This document shows positions 43,201 to 53,095 of a stretch of 64,000 bases of DNA, piece by piece (the stretch's first letter is position 1; each line of letters opens with the position of its first letter). The stretch lies in assembly GCA_037349105.1 (NCBI GenBank), contig JAYJMM010000039.1, positions 7,036,501 to 7,100,500 of the forward strand, written 5' to 3'. The notes under the pieces are model-generated. The model saw only the letters and a program-made list of their open reading frames with translations, was not told the origin of the DNA and did no database searches. The translations under genes and the position numbers were made by a program. This stretch comes from Limnomonas spitsbergensis. Its lineage: Eukaryota > Chlorophyta > Chlorophyceae > Chlamydomonadales.

Positions 43201-46200
43201 CAATACTCAGCCTAGTTGTCACCCTCCTCCTCCTCCATCAGGAAACATGTGGCTGTTGGGGCCCTAGAACGTCAGCAGGCGTCAGCCCCCGTCTCTGCTT
43301 CGCTACAGGGACTAGCATAAGGATCACTTAACGTTCGTCAAATAAAGCAGTCGCGCGCGAGCGCGCGATTTTTTAGATCTGCTGTTTTTAATTCATAGCG
43401 CGCACCCCCAAAATACGGTAGTTGTTTGGGTAGTGGGCACCTGACTGACACTCCACGCGGCAACGATTTTTGAATTATTATTAGCGCGCACCCATGTTTG
43501 CGCACCCCAATAATTAATTAATTATGAGCGAAGTCTCTGGCGTTTTACGGTAGTGGTACAAAATTTCATGTTTTCCTTACCATTGACCCTTATACTATAT
43601 AGTGCTATACCATATTCGCACGCGACAACAATATTATTCATGAGGGAACGCAACGCACGTCTTAAGGCGCCGTACAAGAGAAATATGACCGTATACTATA
43701 AATGCGGAGTGCCTTCCTACACAGTCTGTAGGGAAATTAAATTGTTTTTTTACGGTAAGCCCCACGGGGCAAATTGTCATTGTTAAAGCGTCCACGCACG
43801 GCCGAATTCCAACCGATTCCGACGAGCGTTGTTATCATGCATCCGCAATCCTGGTCATTCTTAAGTTCTCAATCCAAGCCACCTACCCTGCACTCCTTAT
43901 AAACGTCAATTGTGCGGAAACCCACCAGGCAATCATGGTACACTTCAAAACCATTACCGGTGCACAACAGAATCATGTACTAAGATACCGGCACCGATGC
44001 CATCCGTCACACCTGACCCATACCCTCCCTGCACCGATCCAACTCCAGTCCCCAGCCGCCACTCTGTAGCCCTGCAGGAGGGGTGAGGGATGCAGGAGTA
44101 CAGGAACTAGGCGGAGGAGCAGGACGTCCAGTTCATTCCACCATTCCACCATTCCACCATTTGGAAACACTTTGAGGCGCTTCGTAGCCTCTCACGCATT
44201 CTTGTGCATTAGCGCAGGGAGCTGACCACTATAGACCCCCCTGAGAAATGCACAAGGTGGGCCCGTAAGGCCATTAGCCGCCCGTTGATGTGCACACATG
44301 CCCATGCATAACCCACTCAGGGGGCGGGAAAGGCGACATCTTCAAATATAGTTACAAGTCAGTTGATTGACCTGCACTGCTGATTCCAGCCGCTCAAGTG
44401 TCCTGCCCGAAGCGTGCATCCCCACTTTTACATATGTACTGCCTGTTGTACGCCCCCATTCTTACCGCTTCAGGACCAGACGTGTGTGGTGCTCAAGGCT
44501 TCAACGGGGTCACGTGCGTGCAACGTGATTGCGGTGGCGCCCAGCATCGGGGTGTCGGGCGTGGTGGTGCTGGTTTCACTGGATGCGTTAGATTCAGACC
44601 AGGTGGGTGATCACTGGTCAGTCTAAGGGGTGTCGGGTGCGGTGGTCTTGATTTCGTTGGGTGCGATGGCTGTAACTGAGGTGGGTGGTCAGTGTAGGGG
44701 TGTCGGGCTTGGTGATTCTGAATTTGCTGAATGTGATACATTCAAAACAGATGAGTGGGATGCATAAACAGTCGGACAGTGTTGCACAGACAGAAAACTA
44801 GTAACGGTACCGAAGTCTTGTTTCTGGCCACGTGTTGTGCGAATCTAGATAAACTGACAACCCTGCTGGTAACCTTGCGCAGCGCTGTTCAATTCGAAAA
44901 CCTGGGCTTCAAAGAGGGGGGCATAAGCTTACAGCTTAGTTCTTTTCCGATGGCTGTGGTGATCTTGTGTTGGTTTTTATGTCATCAGTGCTGCTGGTGC
45001 CCCTCCTTCGGGACTCCCATACAGGTTGTGTTATTTGACAACATCAATTGATGTACGGAATATCAGGGGGTGCAGCCACGCACTCAACCAAATTCACATT
45101 TAGCACCATGAACAAGGCAACCATTCAAAGTCCAAACATTTAACAGGACTCCTGACTTACTCCCTCCCCCCTCCCCCCTCCTTTTGCCCCTCTCCGCGCA
45201 ATGCAGATGATTCCTACCTATGTTTCAGCCAAGAGCGTGCTGGCCGACACAGCGGCCCACTTCTCGCCCGCCTTCTTGAACACATTCCGAGCCAGCTTCG
45301 TGTACGGCAACATGATCACAGAGATCGAACTACCGTCACCATCCCCGCCGCCTCCGGGCCCGTCCCCGCCTCCCCGCCCGCCGCCGCCGCCGCCACCGAA
45401 AGCCCCGCCGCCCCCGCCCGTGAGGCCTCCCCCACCTCCACCTTGGCTTCCCCCTTCGCCCCTGACCCCTCCTGACTTACCCCCACTGGACAGCCCGCCG
45501 TTCGCTCCGCCCCTGCTCTCAGACATCAAGAGCGTCTTCGGCGCGTCGCCGTCGCCCCCGCTGCCCCCACTGCCCCCTGCAGACCCACCCACACTCCATG
45601 CAGGCGACAACGGCGGCAGTGGAGGTCCAACCCAGGGCCTCAGCAAGAGCCACTTAGCTGCCGTCGTGATCCTGTCAATTGGCGCGGCAGCGGCTGTTAT
45701 TGCGGCCATCGTGTTGTACCGCAGAGAAGCCAGGTCGCAGCACTACCACCTTCGCAGGCAACCCCATTTACTGCAACAACGACAACAAAGACGACGGGGA
45801 TGAGGTAGGCGGGGGGCGGAAAAGAGGGTGTTCATTACGGGGATGAGGTAGGCGGGGGGCGGAAAAGAGGGTGTTCATTGCGGGGATGAGGTAGGCGGGG
45901 GGCGGAAAAGAGGGTGTTCATTGCGGGGATGAGGTAGGCGGGGGGCGGAAAAGAGGGTGTTCATTGCGGGGATGAGGTAGGCGGGGGGCGGAAAAGAGGG
46001 TGTTCATTGCGGTATGAGGTAGGCGGGGGGCAGAAAAGAGGGTGTTCATTGCGGGGATGAGGTAGGCGGGGGGCGGAAAAGAGGGTGTTCATTGCGGGGA
46101 TGAGGTAGGCGGGGGGCGGAAAAGAGGGTGTTCATTGCGGGGATGAGGTAGGCGGGGGGCGGAAAAGAGGGTGTTCATTGCGGGGATGAGGTAGGCGGGG

Positions 46201-49200
46201 GGCGGAAAAGAGGGTGTTCATTGCGGGGATGAGGTAGGCGGGGGGCGGAAAAGAGGGTGTTCATTGCGGTATGAGGTAGGCGGGGGGCAGAAAAGAGGGT
46301 GTTCATTGCGGGGATGAGGTAGGCGGGGGGCGGAAAAGAGGGTGTTCATTGCGGGGATGAGGTAGGCGGGGGGCGGAAAAGAGGGTGTTCATTGCGGGGA
46401 TGAGGTAGGCGGGGGGCGGAAAAGAGGGTGTTCATTGCGGGGATGAGGTAGGCGGGGGGCGGAAAAGAGGGTGTTCATTGCGGGGATGAGGTAGGCGGGG
46501 GGCGGAAAAGAGGGTGTTCATTGCGGGGATGAGGTAGGCGGGGGGCGGAAAAGAGGGTGTTCATTGCGGGGATGAGGTAGGCGGGGGGCGGAAAAGAGGG
46601 TGTTCATTGCGGGGATGAGGTAGGCGGGGGGCGGAAAAGAGGGTGTTCATTGCGGGGATGAGGTAGGCGGGGGGCGGAAAAGAGGGTGTTCATTGCGGTA
46701 TGAGGTAGGCGGGGGGCAGAAAAGAGGGTGTTCATTGCGGGGATGAGGTAGGCGGGGGGCGGAAAAGAGGGTGTTCATTGCGGGGATGAGGTAGGCGGGG
46801 GGCGGAAAAGAGGGTGTTCATTGCGGGGATGAGGTAGGCGGGGGGCGGAAAAGAGGGTGTTCATTGCGGGGATGAGGTAGGCGGGGGGCGGAAAAGAGGG
46901 TGTTCATTGCGGGGATGAGGTAGGCGGGGGGCGGAAAAGAGGGTGTTCATTGCGGGGATGAGGTAGGCGGGGGGCGGAAAAGAGGGTGTTCATTGCGGGG
47001 ATGAGGTAGGCGGGGGGCGGAAAAGAGGGTGTTCATTGCGGGGATGAGGTAGGCGGGGGGCGGAAAAGAGGGTGTTCATTGCGGGGATGAGGTAGGCGGG
47101 GGGCGGAAAAGAGGGTGTTCATTGCGGGGATGAGGTAGGCGGGGGGCGGAAAAGAGGGTGTTCATTGCGGGGATGAGGTAGGCGGGGGGCGGAAAAGAGG
47201 GTGTTCATTGCGGGGATGAGGTAGGCGGGGGGCGGAAAAGAGGGTGTTCATTGCGGGGATGAGGTAGGCGGGGGGCGGAAAAGAGGGTGTTCATTGCGGG
47301 GATGAGGTAGGCGGGGGGCGGAAAAGAGGGTGTTCATTGCGGGGATGAGGTAGGCGGGGGGCGGAAAAGAGGGTGTTCATTACGCCAAAACCGGCGGCTT
47401 CCTCAATATACGGTATGTGTATGGACATTCGTATTCATTTATTTATTCCTTTTAAAAGCTGTCTGGACAGAGAGGGCCTGCTCTCACAGTCTCACTAGTT
47501 AAGAGTTCAGAGTGTGCACGTTTTCAGGCTTATGGGCGCCCTCCACTAGGCCGACTGAGACCAAATGAAGCACGGCCTACGGTATGGCCTATAGCTAAGC
47601 ATCAGGTCTGGCTGCACCAGGCCCCACTGGCTGTTGGTCGTGATGTAGCTGAAATGTAGCTGGAGCATGCTAAAATAAATACTGGTCCCCGATGTGTTGG
47701 GTTTCAATAGACTGCCAGGGCAGATTACAATACTTTGTTCCCTCCCACAGTAAACGTGTGTTGCCTTCCCTCGTGATTAGCGCTGTTTGGGGGTACCGTA
47801 GACGCTCTTTGCCTCCGCACGAAATTAATGTTGTTTCGCCGTCGCGCCTTATGAAAACCCCAACATATCCGGAAAACGCCACATTTGGGACGTCAAAAAA
47901 AGTTCTCCAGTGAAGCGCGCTTTAGCGAACAACTATATTTATTTCTCGTTCGCGGAGGCAAAACAATTCTACAGTAAAGGGGTCCCTGTACATTAAAATA
48001 CTAATTGTCGACGCTAGTCCGAAATCAATATTTTTTGTCGATTTCATTGCGGGAGGGCTGCACTAGAAGAAATGTTTATTCTGTAACCGGAAAATGGCAA
48101 TTCAAAGCTTGAGTATTTCACGGGTATTCCAACGTACATACCCTCCTGCTTGCCCTACCTAGACCTGTGAGGCCCTTCCACAAATGGGTGCATTCCTCTG
48201 GGGAGTGCTGGATTTATGTTGCAATATTGTTAGGTGCGTGAACACATGAGTGCTAGCACCACAAAGCCAGGACAGGGCGTTAAAGTAGGACAGGCCTATT
48301 CACAAAATCCATTACGGTACAATACGGTGCAGTAAAAACAAGTTTAAAATCGTAAAAGGCTGACTGATTTAATATTAGATACTAGGATATCAAAACCGTT
48401 TTGGGAAAACAATTGAAGTTTTAGGACTTACGAGTAGTTAATGGTAATGATAATGTTGATTCAAACCATTTTCCCAGTACATTACACTGTTAGCTGATTT
48501 AATCATTTTGAACCCGAGTTTCTTTCATAATACAGTTATTTCCTGGATTTCTGCCTCATACCTCCGTCTCGTCCATTGCATATAAAAACTGGGTAATATT
48601 CTGTGATCCACCTGCAGGCTGGCAGCAGCAGAGACTCAAGGGACATCACCAGCAGCGGCGACGGCCTCCACACTTCCTCTCCACAACGGCCCCCACCCGA
48701 GCGCAACTCTGGATCCATGCTGCTGTCCTGGGTCACCTCGGGCAAGGTCAACCCGCTCAACCCCAACGCAGGCGCTCGCCCAGATCCGGCCACCCCCGAC
48801 ACATTCGCGACCCGGACGCGTGCGTCCTTGGGGAACAGTCATGGCACCAGCTACGGCCCGGGCGCATCGTCGTTCAAGGGCCGCACGTCAGCAGCGGGTG
48901 GGCAGAGCCTACGCAGCAGCGCGCAGCACCCGCAGGCGCTGGGTATTATTATTAAACCCGGAGCCGTCACCGGCCACCTCAGCGCGGTTCTCGGCTCTTT
49001 CGCCGGCTACCTCAGCACGGTTTTCGGCGCCATCGCCAGCCACCTCGGCACGATTTTCGGCGCTGGCACCGGTCGGAGCGCTGTCTCTTGTCGTAGATGA
49101 TCCGCTTGACTTTGGCGGCACGCCGACGGCGGGTGAGAGGAGCTCGTGCCCGCCATTAGGCCCGTCGCTGTACGGAGGCGGAGGCTCCATGGGACGATCC

Positions 49201-49272
49201 TCCTCAAAGCGCCTGACGCCGCTGGCACCGAGCCGCAGCCAAAGAGCTGATATCCTACCGAGGCTGCAATGA
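40238..49272 (+). CDS. Membrane-anchored Pro-rich (hydroxyproline-type) glycoprotein, frame interrupted
   Basis: Exons: 40238-40343, 40482-41013, 41685-41859, 42356-42427, 44474-44602, 45207-45796, 48618-49272. The 5' end is uncertain. Short globular parts (CGYSSLRFIDNINNHMTAFV; ENITYEIIDRLCC; DQTCVVLKASTGSRACNVIA) alternate with two long SPPPP/PPSP blocks (40530-41013; 45330-45570), like the wall and matrix glycoproteins of volvocine algae. A transmembrane helix (HLAAVVILSIGAAAAVIAAI) is followed by YRREAR, so the C-terminus should be cytosolic. The last exon is Ser-rich with PSPATSARFSA repeats. Breaks: the best frame changes near 40315, 41775, 45725 and 48950, and TAG ends exon 3. If 45803 is a true stop, the last exon is separate. 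It is a pseudogene, or the sequence has indels in C-rich DNA. Confidence 0.55.
41515..41625 (-). mobile_element. SINE-like dispersed repeat, copy 3 (partial)
   Basis: Minus strand: TTTTAAAATGGCTCCGCTAC ATTTCAGCTA, then CCGGAGGCTCC and GGCCAGCCATGCTGCTT. The 3' half is missing. In a glycoprotein-gene intron. Confidence 0.5.
41893..42075 (+). mobile_element. SINE-like dispersed repeat, copy 4
   Basis: CTTTATTTAAGCATGCTTAA, AGCTCAGCTACATCATGAGC, CACGGGGGCCTGGT, CTGCTGCTCGGGC, GGTTTGGTCTCTATCAGCCC and AGTGGTGGCCCCC, in family order. It starts about 35 bases after the exon 3 donor of the glycoprotein gene. Confidence 0.65.
42485..42650 (-). mobile_element. SINE-like dispersed repeat, copy 5
   Basis: Minus strand: TATTTATTTCAGCGTGCTTC, GGCCTATGGCC, GCCTTGCTGCTTGGGCCATC and TTGGTTCGGACAAAACTGGC. 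In the intron after exon 4 of the glycoprotein gene. Confidence 0.6.
42690..42725. repeat. Near-perfect 36-bp palindrome
   Basis: GGTACCGGTATCCCTTA faces TAAGGGATTACCGGTACC, an inverted repeat of 17 bp with one inserted T. Could fold as a hairpin in RNA or cruciform in DNA. Confidence 0.8.
42970..43552. mobile_element. TA-bounded inverted-repeat element (MITE-like), 583 bp
   Basis: Perfect 14-bp terminal inverted repeats: TACCGTAAAACGCC at 42970-42983 and GGCGTTTTACGGTA at 43539-43552. The subterminal sequence also pairs (GCGCACCCC with AATAATTA beside each end). The interior is AT-rich with a CG-alternating palindrome (TCGCGCGCGAGCGCGCGA near 43352). No transposase. In a glycoprotein-gene intron. 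Confidence 0.65.
44600..44765. repeat. Two decayed copies of a glycoprotein-gene exon end with donor
   Basis: Exon 5 ends GGGGTGTCGGGCGTGGTGGT then TGGTTTCACTGGATGCG and CAGACCAG, donor GTGGGT. Copies follow at ~44627-44695 (GGGGTGTCGGGTGCGGTGGT, TGATTTCGTTGGGTGCGATG, GAG then GTGGGT) and ~44697-44765 (GGGGTGTCGGGCTTGGTGAT, TGAATTTGCTGAATGTGATA, CAG then ATGAGT). The first copy keeps a donor; the second has lost it. Confidence 0.75.
45797..47385. repeat. Minisatellite, 43-bp unit, ~37 copies, containing a splice donor
   Basis: The unit is GGGGATGAGGTAGGCGGGGG GCGGAAAAGAGGGTGTTCAT TGC. Unit 1 spans the exon end itself: GGGGATGAG is the exon 6 tail and GTAGGC the donor, so every unit repeats the boundary. 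Units are almost identical apart from the first and last (TTCATTAC) and three copies of a shortened GCGGTATGAG/GGGGCAGAAAA variant near 46010, 46268 and 46696, which points to recent block duplication. Copy number in the genome may differ because such arrays collapse in assembly. Confidence 0.95.
47535..47690 (-). mobile_element. SINE-like dispersed repeat, copy 6
   Basis: Minus strand: AGTATTTATTTTAGCATGCT, CCAGCTACATTTCAGCTACA, AGTGGGGCCTGGTGCAGCCA, CTGATGCTTAG, CCGTAGGCC and CAGTCGGCCTAGTGG. Close to the family consensus. In the last intron of the glycoprotein gene. Confidence 0.65.
47794..47976. mobile_element. TA-bounded inverted-repeat element (MITE-like), 183 bp
   Basis: Left end TACCGTAGACGCTCTTTGCC TCCGCACGAAATTAATGTTG pairs with the reverse complement of the right end, TACTGTAGAATTGTTTTGCC TCCGCGAACGAGAAATAAAT, over about 45 bp. 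TA at both ends. It shares its right ~80 bp with the 35525 element. Confidence 0.6.
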
Positions 49273-50504
49273 GCTGCCGCGCTTCACCGTTTTCACCTAC
49301 GGTGCTTCTCGTGTTGTCACTAGACCCGTGAATCGATGGATCTTCTGAATATTTTTTCCCATCTGAAAAAATATCGAGGTTCTCGCTACCGGTATGTGGC
49401 AAGAGCATTCCGGCCCACTCACAGCAGTGCTCAGGACTTGCACTGATGGTAAAGCAGCAGCAGGAAGAGCAGCGTTTAGCTTTCTCTGGATTGGGGGCAG
49501 GGTTTTCGCAAATGCACGTGACACCGGCGTGTGCGGAAAGAGCATCCCACTCGCACACAAGCCCAGAATCTGCGCCGACGATAAGCAGCAACAATCAACA
49601 GCTGTCACTGGCTTCCAAGGCTCACCCAAGATAAAAGTACCACGTGTGAGCTGGAGTGGTGAGAGGCCCTTTGCCGGTATGGTCCTTTCTGCGTGGTGGT
49701 GTCTGGCAGTTAGTTTGTTTTGTTCCCTGGTGTGAGGGGGCTGCAAGAGACCATTAAGGGGCACCTCTGGGCCCTGCTGAAAATGCTCGGCGGTGTGGGT
49801 GCCCAGCTGTCTGGCTTGGAGAGGAGGACATTGAGGGGAAAGAAGAGGGGGGGGGAGCGCTGCACGAGTGAATTGACGTGAGGCTGCATTGTCGATAAAT
49901 TGCTTGTGCTCTCTGGTATGATTTGCAGGGCTGAGGATGTGTGTGAAGGTCAAATCTAGCCATTTAAGATTTAATGCATGTGCCAACTGCCAAGTGCGTT
50001 CTATTTTCTAGCACACCTGGTATGGGCTTCATGGGTGGGTGCCTTCGCTTCCAACCAAGCCCGTCACATTTGTCACACCATCTAACGCCTTACACAATTT
50101 CTCCATTTCTCGTCCTTTATAGCGCACCAATAGTTTCATTTCTGGTCCATTGTGTCCTGGGGCCAAACGCTTTTCATTGCCGACTGAGCGTTTCACTGTT
50201 TTGCAGGCAGCAGGTGTGGATTGAATTAAGTTCCTAGATGGGGATGTTGAGTCTCATCAAAGAAATTTGCTGCGGTAATCTCTGCATAGCTTACCTTTGA
50301 TGCAGGTGCAAGTTCCAGTGGGTTTTATCGGGGATTTCATTCTCTTGCCCTTAGTTTTTGACCCTGGCTTGAGTAGGGCCGGTTAGATGCGAATAATGGA
50401 ATAACGTTACACCTGTGGATCCTGCTCAAAAGGCTCGGGTGCACAGGTGCCAAACTATTAAGTCGTGTTGCAATCTATCGAAAAGCCAAACTGGCTAGCT
50501 TCTC

Positions 50505-50575
50505 CGCTGCCCCCGCCCTCCCCCCCTCCCAGTCCCCTTCCGTCGTCCCCCTGTCCCCCTCCACCCTGCCTAAGC
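50505..50575 (+). pseudogene. Pro-rich glycoprotein exon scrap
   Basis: SPLPPPSPPPSPLPSSPCPP is encoded by GCTGCCCCCGCCCTCCCCCC TCCCAG, closely matching GCTGCCCCCGCCCTCGCCCC CTCCCAG at 40737. No flanking exon or splice partner was found, so it is probably a dispersed remnant. Confidence 0.35.
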
Positions 50576-52544
50576 CTATCCCTTGGGTTCACTGGCTTGT
50601 GGTCACTGGCTCATAGCAGTGTCTGTATACCCTTGGAGGAGGCGCGGAAGTTGTTGTTGCAATACCAGCCAAGTTAAGTGCAATCATGGTCAGTTGTTCC
50701 AAGGAAATACTATTTTAGAGCTTTGCTGCTCAGGTGTTTTTGGGTCGCTCTATTTCGTGATTTGTCCTCATGGGCGGCCATGACTTATTCCTGTGCCTTT
50801 CCGAGTCTTCTGTTCTCCTTTTTTGTTGTCTCAGCATGCTCAGAAGGATTCATTGATGTAAAAGATGATTGCTTCAATATGGGTTGAACTTCCAGAAATG
50901 CATGGTAAATTGGTGTGTCCCCTTGCACCTGTTACCTCCTCTGCCAGGAAACTCCTTTTCCAAGGGTTACAGAGTTTTCACATCTGCAAATACCTTTGGG
51001 GAAGATCTCGGGAAGATCTCGAGTCTGCCAGTTTCCTGACCTTGTTGTTCGGGCTGATCTGAATGGCTTGAGGCTTCCAGTTACCTTCCTTATCCTAGAT
51101 GTGTCAAATCCTGAGGTTTTCCATGAGACTCATTCTTCCATTGCCATTTTTTTACCGTGAGGGAGGGAGGTGGGGCCCAGTAGAGAAGACTCAGGCTATC
51201 AAGGGTAGACCAGTTTCAGCTTTACAGACAAACTTTACCCACCATATCTGATATAAATCGGATACATGGAAGAGAAATGGTGTCATTTCATCAGCTCAGA
51301 CATCCATGAGACAGGCAGATGGTCATGGCTTCACCCCAGGCACCACACATGTCAACTTTCTGTTGCAGCTACCTGTCCATTGGAACCCTGAACAGAGAGG
51401 CGGGTGGAGAGGCTGTTGATGTGTAAGTCCTTCCATTGTTCGATTGTCCAAGCAGAGTCCAACGGGCCGGCAGGGTGGACACCTCTTGCTGACTTTCTTT
51501 CAAGCAACGAAAATTGAGCCGCCCCGGTTGATCCATAGACATCGCACGGAATAGAGAATTCCTCGGCACGAATGCCAGCCCAAACCCAGCACAAATTCAT
51601 AAAAAAGTATGCACGTGAGCACAGGTTCTTTTGGCCATATTCATGGTTCGAATGCGGCCGGAGCTCAGAGAGTTATACGGTATCCCAAAATTGGCATACA
51701 ATGACAATGCAGATCTCTACCGCAGCTCGACCATTACAGATGATGGGGATGTCGAAGAATGTGCGGTAGCGTTCGGCAGAAGGGAAGGGGTGGGGTGGGC
51801 CGGTGTGGCGTTAGCTTCAATCATTTTTGCTTGGATTGCGCCATGCCCAGCAATTGAGACGAAGAGTTGGGAATGCGCAATGTTGCTGGCAGGGTTCTAA
51901 CGCCTGTCTCCGGCCCCTCCTAGCCCTGGACCAGTCAGACAGATCTTCACAAGCGTGTGCCTTCGGAGCTGTGCATGAGCCTAGGGTTGAAGATTCACTT
52001 CAATAACCTTGCGAGTCAAATGCTACTATATTGCCCCAGGCCTCCTCCTCACAGTATTATCACCCCGAGACGCCCATCCAGGGGTCTGTCTAATTAGACC
52101 CAGCCATTCACCATAAGAAGCACATCTCTACCCTCCCAGCTCCTTGAGACCGCAGAGGAATCTTGACTTCCTGGTGCATGCAGCCCTCCCATTCTGGCAG
52201 AATTTCCCGTGCCGAGTGAATATCGGAGACATACCACGCATCAGCACCCTTCAAGCATCTGAGGCCCAAATTCTGTGTCAATTCTCCACCAGGCTGCCCC
52301 ACAAGAACTCCCCACCCCCCAAGCCCTCACCATAGGCTGCACTCATCCTGAATTATGATTCCTCCTGGCAGCCATCAAACTTTCACACTAGTAGCATGAT
52401 TTAGAATTGCCAGCACTGTGCCGAGTGCCTTGAACCTGAGACTGGGCCTGCCTCTGTTAGAGCTCCTGCCGCCACCGTCATCCCCCGGGATCAGCCGAGC
52501 AAGTCCGGACCCCTGCCTAGCGAAGATCTGTAAAGAAGAGGCCT

Positions 52545-52605
52545 CTGCTGCTGCTGCTGCTGCTGCCGTTGCCGCTGCTGCTGCTGCTGCTGCTGCTGGC
52601 GCTGC
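52545..52605. repeat. (CTG/GCT)n trinucleotide run
   Basis: Two blocks of GCT repeats separated by GCCGTTGCC. In the plus frame it reads poly-Ala, in another poly-Leu. Comparable AGC runs lie at 8519-8556 (in MYND exon 4) and near 37155-37195 (Ser run in the large minus-strand gene). Confidence 0.85.
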
Positions 52606-53095
52606 ATCAAGCGCATGGAATTTGCCGGCACAAATAGACACACACCAGACTCTTTGGGTGCTTTCCTCAGCACTGAGAAGGTAATAGGCGCCGAAGCTGA
52701 TATTTGTCTGCGATGCTTGCTTTGGCTGGGTGTGCGGGCAGTTTGAATTGGATATCTGTATCGGTGGCGTGAATGGCTTGTTTGAATGGGTTGTTTGTTG
52801 GAGCTACATGCATGGGCTATGTCACCTATGTGCATGGGCAACACACATGGGGCAATATGCATGGGGTTCGTGCACACAAGGCGTAATAGCTGCAAGTGTG
52901 TCAGTAGTGTGCATGGGATGCGTGCATGGGGATCTTTGTTTGGGATATGCATGGGCTGAGTGCTTGAGCAATGTGCAGGACAGACGCCTGGCTTATATGC
53001 ATGGGATGCTCAAGAGGTGTTGCATGGGAAATGCATCGGCTGCATGCATGATTAAAAGTCCGTAAATAAATCCTCCCGCGCCACACTGTCCACAG

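Larger units (their letters stand above)
49273..53095. other. Region without a supported gene
   Basis: Contains a ~145-bp spaced repeat (CGGTATGTGGCAAGAGCATT at ~49389 and CGGCGTGTGCGGAAAGAGCA at ~49525), a Pro-rich scrap at 50505-50575 resembling 40737-40810 of the glycoprotein gene, a CTG/GCT run (52545-52605), and degenerate GCATGGG repeats (52800-53060). The 5' exons of the downstream membrane-protein gene may lie here but none could be joined. Long minus-strand frames at 49297-49986 show no recognisable domain. Confidence 0.45.

Noticed and set aside
49297..49986. 229-residue minus-strand ORF, overlapped by another at 49007-49594
   Set aside because: No recognisable domain, no splice partners, and it covers a ~145-bp spaced repeat; open frames of this size occur by chance in GC-rich DNA.
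52418..52684. Poly-Ala ORF as the first exon of the membrane-protein gene
   Set aside because: Its donor (AGAAG, GTAATA) leaves phase 2, while the next exon at 53096 needs phase 0; the frame is mostly a GCT repeat.
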